A stretch of DNA of 50,125 nucleotides, taken from contig NZ_RHNR01000013.1 in assembly GCF_003946025.1 (NCBI RefSeq), positions 1-50,125 of the forward strand. The letters are read 5' to 3'. The stretch is from Lacticaseibacillus songhuajiangensis. GTDB taxonomy: Bacteria > Bacillota > Bacilli > Lactobacillales > Lactobacillaceae. The notes under the pieces were generated by a model. It searched no databases, had not been told where the DNA came from, and saw only the letters and a program-made list of their open reading frames with translations. Of the stretch, positions 34,839-43,443 are shown piece after piece; positions within the stretch are counted from its first letter, which is position 1; every line of letters begins with the position of its first letter. A program made the translations under genes and the position numbers.

Positions 34839-35702
34839 ATGATTGGTGCAATTGAAGCTGGCGGCACGAAGATGGTGTGCGCGGTTAGTGACGAAGACTT
34901 AAATATTAAGGCACGGACGCGAATCAGTACGGAGAATCCGCAAGACACGATGCGGGAGATGCTAGCGTTCTTTGGCGAGTACGAATTAGACGGACTCGGA
35001 GTAGGGGCGTTCGGCCCGATTGGCGTGAACCCGCAGCGCAGCGATTACGGTTTTATCGGTCAAACGCCAAAAGAAGGTTGGAGTGGCTTCGACCTACTGG
35101 GGGCTCTGCAAAAGGAAATCAAATGTCCAATTTACCTGACCACCGACGTCAACGTGGCAGCCTACGGTGAACTCAAACGGGGGAGCGCGCAAAACCTGCA
35201 GAATGCCGTTTACCTCACAGTTGGTACGGGGATTGGCGGTGGCGTCATTCATGACGGCGCAATCTATGTTGGGGATACGCATCCTGAACTTGGCCACATC
35301 ATGGTCAAGCGTGCACAGAATGAGCTCAATGGTTTTGATGGGGTTTGTCCATACCATGATGGGTGCCTGGAAGGCATGGCATCAGGACCATCAATCGGCG
35401 CACGAGCTGGCGTTAAAGCCAATACGCTGGCTGAGGATGATCCACTTTGGGATATCGAGGCGGACTACCTGGCCCAGGCAGCGATGAGTTACACCTTGTC
35501 TTTTGCCCCGCAGCGCATTATCTTCGGTGGTGGCGTGTCGAACCAGAGCCAGATTTTTCCGAAGATGCGCAAGCGGTTTGCCGAATACTTGAACAACTAT
35601 GTGCAGGTGCCAAATCTTGACGAGTACCTGGTGCACGCGGCACTTGGAGATGACGCCGGAATTACTGGGGCATTGTTGCTGGCGGCCGAGGTTGCACGTT
35701 AA
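34839..35702 (+). CDS. scrK: ROK family fructokinase
   Basis: A 287-residue sugar kinase. The phosphate-binding loop IEAGGTKMVCAV is at the N-terminus. TTDVNVAAYGEL carries the catalytic Asp, VGTGIGGGVI lies at residues 126-135, and the zinc-binding ROK segment is PELGHI...CPYHDGCLEGMASG. This set is typical of the ScrK/GmuE-like fructokinases of Firmicutes, which make fructose 6-phosphate in the cytosol. ATG 34839 has CTGGAGG upstream. It is monocistronic with its own terminator. The 317-bp gap upstream (34522-34838) holds no recognisable gene. It lies next to the PTS/aldolase operon, but there is no sign of shared transcription. Confidence 0.9.
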   Translation: MIGAIEAGGTKMVCAVSDEDLNIKARTRISTENPQDTMREMLAFFGEYELDGLGVGAFGPIGVNPQRSDYGFIGQTPKEGWSGFDLLGALQKEIKCPIYLTTDVNVAAYGELKRGSAQNLQNAVYLTVGTGIGGGVIHDGAIYVGDTHPELGHIMVKRAQNELNGFDGVCPYHDGCLEGMASGPSIGARAGVKANTLAEDDPLWDIEADYLAQAAMSYTLSFAPQRIIFGGGVSNQSQIFPKMRKRFAEYLNNYVQVPNLDEYLVHAALGDDAGITGALLLAAEVAR

Positions 35703-35730
35703 AACGTAAACACTAATTACAATAGAAGAA

Positions 35731-35775
35731 AGCGTCACGTAATTTCGTCACAGTGAAGTTACGCGACGCTTTTTG
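35731..35775 (+). terminator. Terminator of the fructokinase gene
   Basis: AAGCGTC and GTAA pair with TTAC and GACGCTT, with a small internal mismatch, followed by TTTTTG. Confidence 0.85.
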
Positions 35776-36058
35776 CGTTACAGAACTAAAGTTTTTGGCC
35801 TTGTTTTGCTGAAGGAAGGGCAGTTAAAGAAATGAAAATCTTAATAGTGAGACGGGCCCGTATTTACCGAATGATCTCACATAAAGAACGATGTTTGGCT
35901 TCAATAACTTTTTTTATTTCATTTATGAATAAGCGGACTGAATTGGTTCAACTGTCTAGAAACTTGATTGCGCTTCCGGAATGAGATCGTTATATTGAAA
36001 GCATCGACGCCAAATTACCAAACGAACAGGATCAACATCCTGCCTGTATGTAGACCAA

Positions 36059-36080
36059 TTTGTCAGGTGCACCTGCCAAA
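36059..36080 (+). promoter_or_regulatory. Candidate operator of the PRD regulator
   Basis: This is a 22-bp dyad with one mismatch, centred on the perfect palindrome CAGGTGCACCTG (36064-36075). TGTCAGG at 36061-36067 is repeated inverted as CCTGACA at 36097-36103. It lies about 70 bp before the predicted transcription start, a usual position for an activator site. The remaining sequence from 35776 to 36058 shows nothing clear. Confidence 0.45.
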
Positions 36081-36104
36081 TGACATGGCAACTGCTCCTG
36101 ACAC

Positions 36105-36133
36105 TTGTTGGTAAGCGCTATCAAAAATATCAT
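36105..36133 (+). promoter_or_regulatory. Promoter with cre site for the PTS/aldolase operon
   Basis: TTGTTG (36105-36110) and TATCAT (36128-36133) are spaced by 17 bp. The spacer holds GGTAAGCGCTATCA (36110-36123), matching the CcpA cre consensus at 13 of 14 positions. Glucose repression of the operon is therefore likely. The boxes themselves are only moderate. Confidence 0.6.
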
Positions 36134-36171
36134 GCATAATAATAAATGTAGTCAGGAAGGTGGTGAGAAAG

Positions 36172-37665
36172 ATGATGAACGAACGAGACCTGAAGACAAT
36201 TCGTTACATGGTTCAGCAAAATGATTTTCGAACCTCAAACGAAATTGCAGCCTACCTTAACGTGTCACCACGAACGGTGATGCGGATTATCAAGAGCATT
36301 AACGAAGCGGATCAGCCCGATCAACTGATTATTTCCGAGAAGGGTCGCGGATACAAACTCGATTACGACGTCTACTTGCGGTTTAGCAATCAGATGAACG
36401 ATCTGGGTTCCTACTCCCCGACAGAACGCCGCAACGAAGTGCTTTTGAATCTTTTGTTCCGGGCGCCACAGCCAGTTGCCCTGGATGAATTGTTTGGCAG
36501 GTTCTTCATTAGTGAGACGGTCGTGAATAAGGACGTGCTCCTGCTCAGTCAACAGATTGAGCGCCACGGTCTGCGACTGGTCAAGCACCACCAGGAGCTG
36601 AGTGTCAGCGGTAGCGAACGCGCTGTTCGCCAGCTGATTATCGGCGCGATTGGCAAAATGGGCATCACCGACTACCAGAGCATGAAGAAAGAGTTCACCG
36701 ACCTGAGCACTTTCGACATGCAGTTCATCATCGGACAGATTGATTTCATTGAAGAGGAGTTGCGATCAACTATACCAGCCCCATACAACATTAATCTGTT
36801 CACCCATATCTACATCCTAATCAAACGTTATCGTCAGGGATTGCGCGCAGACACTGGCGACGAGGAATTTGATGAGGATGAAGAACGACAGATTCAAGAA
36901 AACCCGGTGCTCTACAGTATCTCGGCCGAAGTCATTGGGCACCTTGGGGCGTATCTCAGTCGCGAAATACCCGCGATTGAAAAATATTACATTCTCCAAT
37001 ACTTGATTTCATCGCGACTGTTATCGACACAAACAACGTCAAGCAAGTACTCACCAAGAATCCAAGCCATTGTTGATGACATCGTAAAGCAGATGAGTCA
37101 CAAGTTTGGCGAGCGGATCGATAGCGATGAGTTGCGAGTTGATTTATCACAGCACGTTAAGCCACTTCTGAACCGTTTGGAGAACGGTATTCATATCGAG
37201 AACACCATGCTCCACGACATTAGTTCCGAGTACCCGCAAGTCTTCGCTGAAACGCGCGAGGCGGTCAACACGGTGCTCCAGAAGTACTTAGGCAAGGAAG
37301 TATCGGACGACGAAATCGGGTTTATGGCACTCTACTTTATTAAGTACCTTGAGCAGAACCCGCGTCAAATTAATGCTTTAATTATGTGCGCGAGCGGAAT
37401 CGGCACATCAGAGTTGTTAAAGGTGAAAGTGCACAAGTACTTTCCACAACTCAACATTGAAGATGTGCTGTCGCTTCGGCAGTACCAAAAGAATCGCGCG
37501 CAGTACGACGCGAAAACAGACCTGATTATTACCACTGTACGAACAGATGAAATTGACAGTACGCGTCCGATTATCCTGGTAAACGTGATGTTTACGGCTA
37601 GTGATCAGAATCGGGTGGCAGAGAAAATAAAGGAGTTGAGCAGCGATGAGCACGATGCAGACTAA
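36172..37665 (+). CDS. PRD-domain PTS operon activator (BglG/MtlR type)
   Basis: A 497-residue regulator. An N-terminal helix-turn-helix (SNEIAAYLNVSPRTVMRIIKSI, residues about 22-43) marks it as DNA-binding, not an RNA antiterminator. Two PTS-regulation domains follow in the middle (about 170-395), then a EIIB-like domain with CASGIGTS at about Cys406. Such proteins are switched by phosphorylation from PTS components and control the adjacent sugar operon. The EIIA domain often fused at the end is absent and is encoded by the next gene. The start is uncertain: GTG 36160 and 36163 abut the AGGAAGG site, and ATG 36172 has an 11-nt spacing. It overlaps the EIIA gene by 20 bp. Confidence 0.87.
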   Translation: MMNERDLKTIRYMVQQNDFRTSNEIAAYLNVSPRTVMRIIKSINEADQPDQLIISEKGRGYKLDYDVYLRFSNQMNDLGSYSPTERRNEVLLNLLFRAPQPVALDELFGRFFISETVVNKDVLLLSQQIERHGLRLVKHHQELSVSGSERAVRQLIIGAIGKMGITDYQSMKKEFTDLSTFDMQFIIGQIDFIEEELRSTIPAPYNINLFTHIYILIKRYRQGLRADTGDEEFDEDEERQIQENPVLYSISAEVIGHLGAYLSREIPAIEKYYILQYLISSRLLSTQTTSSKYSPRIQAIVDDIVKQMSHKFGERIDSDELRVDLSQHVKPLLNRLENGIHIENTMLHDISSEYPQVFAETREAVNTVLQKYLGKEVSDDEIGFMALYFIKYLEQNPRQINALIMCASGIGTSELLKVKVHKYFPQLNIEDVLSLRQYQKNRAQYDAKTDLIITTVRTDEIDSTRPIILVNVMFTASDQNRVAEKIKELSSDEHDAD

Positions 37666-38131
37666 TTTTGATATGGGTTCAGTTGTTACAAAAGATTTGA
37701 TTACTTTGGACCTGCAGGCGACCGACAAGTTGGGCGTGATTGAAGAATTAACCGATTTGCTGGTTGCGCACGGTGATGTCAGTGACCGCCAGGGTTTCAT
37801 CGACGACGTGATTAAGCGCGAAGGCGAAGGCTTTACCGGTCTGGGCCAGGGCGTCGCAATTCCGCACGGGAAATCTAAGGCAGTTGCGAACACTACCATT
37901 GCAATTGGTCTGAGCAAGCATCCCATTCCTTGGGAGACGCTAGACGGTGAACCAATTACCGTCATCATCCTGTTTGCCGTTCGTGATACGGACGCAAATA
38001 CGCTTCACATCAAGTTGCTGCAGAAGGTCGCAATCCTTCTATCAGACGATGAGTTTATCGGTGCACTCCACGAAATCCAGAGCAAAGACGAGTTAATTGC
38101 CCTTTTGCGTAAAGAGCCGGAAGGAGAATAA
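37646..38131 (+). CDS. PTS EIIA component, fructose/mannitol type
   Basis: A 161-residue cytosolic phosphocarrier. The active site is His74 in AIPHGKS, and the fold signature continues with KVAILLSDDEFIGAL. It takes phosphate from HPr and passes it to EIIB. AAAGGAG lies upstream of ATG 37646, inside the end of the regulator gene, suggesting coupled translation. It probably also phosphorylates the PRD regulator. Confidence 0.92.
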   Translation: MSTMQTNFDMGSVVTKDLITLDLQATDKLGVIEELTDLLVAHGDVSDRQGFIDDVIKREGEGFTGLGQGVAIPHGKSKAVANTTIAIGLSKHPIPWETLDGEPITVIILFAVRDTDANTLHIKLLQKVAILLSDDEFIGALHEIQSKDELIALLRKEPEGE

Positions 38132-38133
38132 CC

Positions 38134-38448
38134 ATGAAAATTGTCGGAGTTGCCGCGTGCACATCAGGTATCGCGCATACCTACATTGCACGGGAAAAGA
38201 TCATGAAGGGTGCCCAGAAGTTGGGCTACGAGATCCACATGGAAACTCAGGGCACGATTGGAACGGAAGATGAATTAACGCCGGAACAGATTGCCGAAGC
38301 GGACTTTGTATTACTGGCTATCGACATTAAAATCGGCGGACGTGATCGTTTTGAAGGTAAGAAGGTGGTGGAGGTACCAACTAACACCGCCATCAAAGCA
38401 CCAACGAAGTTAATTGAAACCATCGTCAACCAGCTCGGTTTGAGCTAG
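38134..38448 (+). CDS. PTS EIIB component, fructose type
   Basis: A 104-residue protein with the phosphocysteine Cys9 in AACTSGIAHTYIA, the hallmark of fructose-type EIIB domains. It receives phosphate from EIIA and passes it to the sugar bound by EIIC. It begins 2 nt after the EIIA stop. Confidence 0.92.
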   Translation: MKIVGVAACTSGIAHTYIAREKIMKGAQKLGYEIHMETQGTIGTEDELTPEQIAEADFVLLAIDIKIGGRDRFEGKKVVEVPTNTAIKAPTKLIETIVNQLGLS

Positions 38449-38459
38449 GGGGCGCGGAC

Positions 38460-39557
38460 ATGTTAAAAAAACTACAGATTAAAAAGCACGCGATGACCGC
38501 CATTTCTTACATGTTGCCGCTGGTTGTGGCAGCCGGGTTGCTGATTGCGATTGGTAACTTGATGGGTGGTCAAGTTCTCACTAAGTTTAACGGGAATTAC
38601 CCGATTGCCTCAGTTTTCACCACCTTGGGTGTGTGGGGCATGGGTCTGCTGGCACCAGTTATCGCCGCAGCGGTTGCATACTCAATCGCTGACCGGCCCG
38701 GGATTGCCCCAGGGCTGCTCACCGGGATTATCTCTTATAACATCGGCGCCGGGTTCTTGGGCGGTCTGGTCGGTGGTTACGTTGCTGGTTGGGTTGTTGC
38801 CGCATTGGTTCGCTACGTTAAGGTACCGAAGTGGGCTGAAGGCCTGAAGCCAATGATGATTGTGCCACTGCTGTCATCGCTGATTATGGCACTCGTCATG
38901 TTCTACGTCATTGGGACACCAATCGTTGCCGCAACGAACGCACTGACAAATTTCCTGAACAGCATGCAAGGATCCGCGCGCTTCGTCTTTGGCGGTATCC
39001 TGGGCGGCATGGCAGCCATCGACTTCGGTGGCCCTGTCAACAAAGTTGCCTCGCTGTTTGCCGATGGGATGTTGCTCCAAGGCATTCAGCAACCAGAGGC
39101 CGTCAAAATTCTTGCCTCAATGGTGCCACCATTTGGTGTCACAATCTCCTGGGTGCTGGCACGCGTCTTCAAGCGCCGCATCTACAGCAAGTCTGAAGAA
39201 GACAACATCAAGATTGCCTTCCCAATGGGGATTGTCATGATCACTGAAGGTGTCATTCCAATCGCCGCCGTAGACTTCATCCGTGTGGCCGTCAGTTCCG
39301 CACTAGGTGCCGCTGTTGGTGGTGGGTTGTCCATGACTTGGGGCATCAAGAGCCCAGTACCATCAGGGGGGATGTTCATTGTTCCCGCGATGAACAAACC
39401 ATTGCTCTTCTGCCTAGCATTGTTGATTGGCTCCTGTGTCACCGGGCTTGTCCTCTTCGCCTGGAAGCGAGTTGTCAAACCAGAAGACGAGCTGGCAAAG
39501 GTTGAAGAAGATGAACCAGAAGAAGACATCGATTTAAGTGACCTCAAGATTAGCTAG
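38460..39557 (+). CDS. PTS EIIC component, fructose type
   Basis: A 365-residue membrane permease with about nine helices. The EIIC-fructose motifs are visible: GFLGGLVGGYVAGW near residue 100, GGPVNKVA near 190 and ITEGVIPIAA near 260. The C-terminal tail is acidic. In this family the incoming ketose is phosphorylated at C1. The actual sugar cannot be read. It is encoded as a separate protein, not fused to EIIA/B as in FruA. Confidence 0.9.
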   Translation: MLKKLQIKKHAMTAISYMLPLVVAAGLLIAIGNLMGGQVLTKFNGNYPIASVFTTLGVWGMGLLAPVIAAAVAYSIADRPGIAPGLLTGIISYNIGAGFLGGLVGGYVAGWVVAALVRYVKVPKWAEGLKPMMIVPLLSSLIMALVMFYVIGTPIVAATNALTNFLNSMQGSARFVFGGILGGMAAIDFGGPVNKVASLFADGMLLQGIQQPEAVKILASMVPPFGVTISWVLARVFKRRIYSKSEEDNIKIAFPMGIVMITEGVIPIAAVDFIRVAVSSALGAAVGGGLSMTWGIKSPVPSGGMFIVPAMNKPLLFCLALLIGSCVTGLVLFAWKRVVKPEDELAKVEEDEPEEDIDLSDLKIS

Positions 39558-39571
39558 GAGGACAAACAAAT

Positions 39572-40435
39572 ATGTATGTTTCGATGACGGACATGTTGGA
39601 GCGGGCGAGTGCTGGACATTATGGCGTCATGGCAATTAACTGCTTCAATCTTGAAAGCGCCTACGCGACGATCCACGCTGCGGAAAAGGCGAACGCCCCA
39701 ATCATCATTGACCTGCTCATGGAGCACCTGGAGAAACATATTCCCAGGGAGTACGTATTACCACCAGTCATCTTGATGGCTAAGCAGGCGAAAGTTGAAG
39801 TGGCCATTAACCTCGACCACGGGAAGTCAGAAGATTACGTCATGGATAGCATTGAGGCCGGATTCTCCAGCGTCATGATTGACGAATCGGAGAAGCCATT
39901 CCGCGAGAACGTCCAGATTACCCGCCGGATTGTGGAAGTTGCCCGGCAAAAGGGCATCAGTGTTGAAGCCGAAGTGGGGAATATGGGCGCCGTGAAGGGT
40001 GACCACTTCACTCAGGCTGATATGTACACCGATCCCGACGATGCGATTCGCTTTATTAAGCGCACAGGTGTTACCGCCCTGGCCTTATCATTCGGATCGA
40101 GTCACGGGGTGATGCCCAAAGATTTCGTACCAGTCTTTGACTTCGACATTGTGCGCAAAGTTAAGGAAGCCACCGGTATTCCGCTCGTTCTGCATGGCGG
40201 ATCCGGATGTGGCGCTGACAACATTAAGAAGGCGATTGCGGCCGGCATTAGTAAAGTCAACGTCGGGTCTGACGTGATGAAGGCCCAGGCGGACGCGGTT
40301 TACGCACAACAGCAGGAAAACCGGGCAATTGAGTACCCAGATCTCATGCACGGTACGCTGCAACCAGCGATGGACATGGTCACCAAGTACATCGAAATTT
40401 CCGGCTCAGCGGGGAAGAACCTAGAAACCATGTAG
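39572..40435 (+). CDS. Class II ketose-(bis)phosphate aldolase, paralogue 1
   Basis: A 287-residue zinc aldolase of the FbaA/GatY/KbaY family. Metal and active-site positions are visible: His83 in NLDHGKS, the Glu in VEAEVGNMG, the His in SFGSSHGV and the His in LHGGSGCG. The last two bind zinc and the substrate phosphate. The position three residues before His83 is Asn, where many relatives have His. Likely product: dihydroxyacetone phosphate plus an aldehyde. It follows EIIC by 14 bp with AGGAGG upstream, so it belongs to the PTS operon. It differs strongly from paralogue 2, suggesting a specialised substrate. Confidence 0.87.
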   Translation: MYVSMTDMLERASAGHYGVMAINCFNLESAYATIHAAEKANAPIIIDLLMEHLEKHIPREYVLPPVILMAKQAKVEVAINLDHGKSEDYVMDSIEAGFSSVMIDESEKPFRENVQITRRIVEVARQKGISVEAEVGNMGAVKGDHFTQADMYTDPDDAIRFIKRTGVTALALSFGSSHGVMPKDFVPVFDFDIVRKVKEATGIPLVLHGGSGCGADNIKKAIAAGISKVNVGSDVMKAQADAVYAQQQENRAIEYPDLMHGTLQPAMDMVTKYIEISGSAGKNLETM

Positions 40436-40489
40436 TTGTTTGTCTCAGTAGGGATTTCACTTGGATATTAACCAAAAGGAGAAAATATT

Positions 40490-41383
40490 ATGTTACTCAA
40501 TATGAACCAGTTGCTTGCAGTTGCTAAGAAGAACCATTTTGCCGTTGGTGCTTACAACGTGTCCAACGCTGAACTGCTGAAGTCCGCAGTTGAACAGTGT
40601 GAAGCCGACAATGCACCTGCCATCATCGCTGTCCACCCAACCGAATTGGCCTACGCGAAGGATGACTTCTGGACATATGTTCTGACCCGCATCAAGAACA
40701 GTAAGGTACCTTTCGTTCTCCACTTGGACCACGGTGATAACCTGCGTAGCGTTGCCCGCGCTATCCATGATGGTTTCAGCTCCGTCATGATTGACGGTTC
40801 CCTGAGCTCATGGGAAGACAACGTCGCCATCACTAAGGCCACCGTTCAGATGTGCCACCTGGCCAACGTCTCCGTTGAAGGCGAACTGGGGACCATCGGC
40901 CAGACCGGTAACCAGGTTAAGGAACACTTGAAGAACGGGATTTACACCAAGCCTGAAGACGCCGAGAAGTTCGTTGAAGAAACCGGCGTTGACACACTGG
41001 CTGTTGGTATCGGGACCGCGCACGGGATTTACCCTTCCGACGTTACCCCAAAGATCCGTATCGACATTCTCAACCAGATTCTGGATGTTGTCGACGTACC
41101 ACTGGTTCTCCACGGTGGTTCTTCCAACCCTGACGACCAGATTGCTGAAGCCGTTAAGACTGGTATCTCCAAGGTTAATATCTCCTCTGACTACAAGTAC
41201 GCCTTCTTCAAGAAGGCTCGCCAGGTTCTCGCTGAAGATGAAGGCTGGGATCCAAACAACCTGTTCCCTGCCTGCATCGACGCTGCCAAGGAAGTTGTTC
41301 ACCACAAGAACGAACTCTTCGGTTCTGTTGGCAAGGCAACCCTCTACTACGGCATGGACCCATGGCGCGCAAACGAGCTGTAA
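40490..41383 (+). CDS. Class II ketose-(bis)phosphate aldolase, paralogue 2
   Basis: A 297-residue class II aldolase with His81 in LHLDHGDN, VSVEGELGTIG, IGTAHGIYP, LHGGSSNPDDQ and a C-terminal tail ending YYGMDPWRANEL. It is closer than paralogue 1 to fructose/tagatose-bisphosphate aldolases. Codon use is markedly more biased than in its neighbours (C-ending codons, GTT/GGT/GAA preferred), as in highly expressed glycolytic genes. It has its own AAAGGAG site after a 54-bp gap and ends the operon before a strong terminator. The two aldolases may act on different stereoisomers. Confidence 0.9.
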   Translation: MLLNMNQLLAVAKKNHFAVGAYNVSNAELLKSAVEQCEADNAPAIIAVHPTELAYAKDDFWTYVLTRIKNSKVPFVLHLDHGDNLRSVARAIHDGFSSVMIDGSLSSWEDNVAITKATVQMCHLANVSVEGELGTIGQTGNQVKEHLKNGIYTKPEDAEKFVEETGVDTLAVGIGTAHGIYPSDVTPKIRIDILNQILDVVDVPLVLHGGSSNPDDQIAEAVKTGISKVNISSDYKYAFFKKARQVLAEDEGWDPNNLFPACIDAAKEVVHHKNELFGSVGKATLYYGMDPWRANEL

Positions 41384-41414
41384 GCATGCAGCTTAACTCC
41401 TAAAAGATGAAACG

Positions 41415-41456
41415 AAACGCCAGGTTAACGCACAATGCGTCAAGCCTGGCGTTTTG
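41415..41456 (+). terminator. Terminator of the PTS/aldolase operon
   Basis: AAACGCCAGG pairs with CCTGGCGTTT, with a nested ACGCA/TGCGT hairpin, followed by TTTG. Confidence 0.88.
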
Positions 41457-41489
41457 TATCCCGAGCAATTGATGAGCGAGGTGAAGGTG

Positions 41490-41744
41490 ATGCGCTTGAG
41501 CAAAACAATGGTGAACGGAGTGTCCTATGTGGTGACGGATCAACCGACAGACGACATCCAACGGGAGGCCATTCCACTGTATGGTTATAGCGAGCCGGCC
41601 GAATACGTGATTGGCTACGGTTACCGTGCGGACGACACAACGCGGCGGCGGGTGGCGATTGTTTGGTGGATTGACCATCCAGATGCATCCCGGCTGGCGG
41701 ATACAGTGATTGACTGGAGTGAGGCGAGTTACGTGCGTCAGTGA
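41490..41744 (+). CDS. Small protein of unknown function
   Basis: An 84-residue protein that I do not recognise. It is rich in Tyr, Asp and Arg, with GYSEPAEYVIGYGYRADDTTRRR and WWIDHPDASRLADTVIDW, and has no membrane segment or signal. ATG 41490 is favoured because GAGGTGA lies about 8 nt upstream. An ATG at 41472 and a TTG at 41454 are also in frame, the latter inside the preceding terminator. It is closed by the terminator at 41761. Confidence 0.6.
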   Translation: MRLSKTMVNGVSYVVTDQPTDDIQREAIPLYGYSEPAEYVIGYGYRADDTTRRRVAIVWWIDHPDASRLADTVIDWSEASYVRQ

Positions 41745-41760
41745 TTGTGATTGATTCTAA

Positions 41761-41792
41761 AACAGGCCCGAGGTGTCGGGCCTGTTTTTTGT
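41761..41792. terminator. Bidirectional terminator
   Basis: AACAGGCCCGA (41761-41771) pairs perfectly with TCGGGCCTGTT (41776-41786) and is followed by a T run. It separates the small gene from the convergent Fic gene. Confidence 0.9.
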
Positions 41793-43105
41793 TACTGGAT
41801 GAGCAAATTGTCAGCAAGCACATGCTGCATTGGATTGCTCTTGATAGTGATGATGATGTGCTGTGCAACGAGGTCGTCGATAATATCTTTGAACGTGCGC
41901 CGCGAAATTTTGTTCGCGCGGTTTACGACTTCGAACAATTTACGATCTTGAATACCATCTTTTTTGCTGTTGGTAAACAACTTCGATTGTAAAAAGAGGT
42001 AGATAACATTCTTGTAGTCGTCATCAAACGCGGGATAAAGCGTACGAATGTGATCCATGTTGTCCTTGAGCTCCTGGATACGGCGTGTAATTTGTGCGAT
42101 GACCTCAAGCTGACCGTCAATGATAATATCAAGCATTCCATCGATAAACAGTGTCAAGTCGGCTTTGTTTTCAATATCGTCTGCTTCTTGAAACAGTCGA
42201 TAATATTTTTGAATGTGATTATGAATTGAGGTTGAAATTGTCAGCCCGGTAAATGTATCGGTTTTTTTTGCGAGGTAGGTTGCGAGTAAATAGCGACCGG
42301 TACGACCATTTCCATCCTTGAAGGGATGTGTATTCTCAAACATGAAGTGAGTGACGAGGGCCTTATCAATCGCCGTAATATCTTCGTTATTCATAAAGTC
42401 AATGAGTTGTGAGAGTGCAATATTTATTGCGGCTTCATTATCTGGCGGAAGATGCACTGCCTGCGTGTTTGCACCCTGGCCTTTACCGATGAAAACGAAA
42501 CTGTTTCTGAAGAGTTTACCGTCGGGTAGATTTTCAGGATCAATCTCTCCCTTTAGCAATTCGTCATAGAGTTGACGAAAATCCTGCAGGCTGTTAATTT
42601 GTTTTTGCTCACCTTTTAAGGCAGTCTGATACTGACGAATGGTAGATTCTAGACGTCGGTTAGCGGATTTGGAGTCTGTATCTGAATCCCAAACAATGGT
42701 ACTGATTTCCTCAAAATTCGTGTGGACGCCTTCAATTTCATTGGTGAAGAAAATCTCGTTGGTCAGTAACGAGGACAGGTAGCTTTCAACCGCAACTTGA
42801 GGAATATGCGTTGGACTGGTGATTTCGGAAATGTAAATCGATTGGTTGCGCAACTTGTCAATTTTTTGCAGATGGGTTGGAGTGACCACCCAGAATGCTG
42901 GAAACGGGGCGGTAGAAAGACTCTTTCCTGTGCGTAAGCCGATGTCTAGTTCAGATTTAGAATCTAAGCGTGGGTACATGTTGGTTTTAACGGCGGAATA
43001 GCTGTTGATGCGATTTTGGTATTCAGATGCCACATCTGCGTCACTTAAGCGGGAGCGGCCGTCTTGGCCGTATTTGAATTTGCTGAGTAATTTATAGTTT
43101 GCCAC
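41792..43105 (-). CDS. Fic family protein with N-terminal inhibitory motif and C-terminal winged-helix-like domain
   Basis: A 437-residue protein. The N-terminal Fic_N-like region carries TNEIEG at about 121-126, matching the (S/T)xxxE(G/N) inhibitory motif that blocks ATP binding in class II Fic proteins. The central Fic core is HPFKDGNGRTGR with catalytic His at about 260. The last ~70 residues (KLFEVVNRANKISRRTFKDIIDDLV) look like a winged helix. Fic enzymes usually AMPylate target proteins; the target is unknown. The start is most likely GTG 43105, behind AGGTGA; an earlier GTG at 43114 overlaps that site. Lower GC than the surroundings suggests recent acquisition. Its upstream region holds four phased dyads. 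Confidence 0.87.
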   Translation of the reverse strand: MANYKLLSKFKYGQDGRSRLSDADVASEYQNRINSYSAVKTNMYPRLDSKSELDIGLRTGKSLSTAPFPAFWVVTPTHLQKIDKLRNQSIYISEITSPTHIPQVAVESYLSSLLTNEIFFTNEIEGVHTNFEEISTIVWDSDTDSKSANRRLESTIRQYQTALKGEQKQINSLQDFRQLYDELLKGEIDPENLPDGKLFRNSFVFIGKGQGANTQAVHLPPDNEAAINIALSQLIDFMNNEDITAIDKALVTHFMFENTHPFKDGNGRTGRYLLATYLAKKTDTFTGLTISTSIHNHIQKYYRLFQEADDIENKADLTLFIDGMLDIIIDGQLEVIAQITRRIQELKDNMDHIRTLYPAFDDDYKNVIYLFLQSKLFTNSKKDGIQDRKLFEVVNRANKISRRTFKDIIDDLVAQHIIITIKSNPMQHVLADNLLIQ

Positions 43106-43154
43106 GAGTATCACCTATTTTTTTGAATATTGGTTGTTTAGAATTGATGTAATC

Positions 43155-43341
43155 AATTTTGCCAAAACAGCTGGTTTGGTTAAATTCGACTCTATAATGA
43201 CAATTACATTTTACCAAAAATGCCATTTTGGTCAAATTAACGAAGAGATTCACCTCCGCATTTTACCAAAACAGCCGAATTGGTAAAATTGAACTGAAAC
43301 TTTGCTTGCAATTTTACCAATATGTCGAACTTGGTAAAATT
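43155..43341. repeat. Array of four phased operator-like dyads
   Basis: Four inverted repeats with half-site AATTTTACCAA and its complement TTGGTAAAATT lie at 43155-43186, 43208-43238, 43260-43290 and 43310-43341. The last is a perfect 11-bp dyad; the first is the most diverged. Centres are about 51-52 bp apart, close to five helical turns, so all face the same side of DNA. They lie between the Fic start and a small divergent gene. They could be binding sites for a cooperative regulator, possibly the winged-helix part of the Fic protein, or plasmid-type iterons left after integration. Confidence 0.75.
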
Positions 43342-43443
43342 CGCCATGCTGCGAACTATTAACGATAAAGATGGTGAACCTCGTGATTTTTAATGGCTGA
43401 TTACTGGTGTTAGGCTGTTTATAAAACAAACGAGGTGATGTTA

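Noticed and set aside
43155..43341. Possible short CRISPR array
   Set aside because: The repeats are degenerate palindromes of about 31 bp with spacers of about 20 bp. No cas genes are near, and the phasing fits operator sites better.
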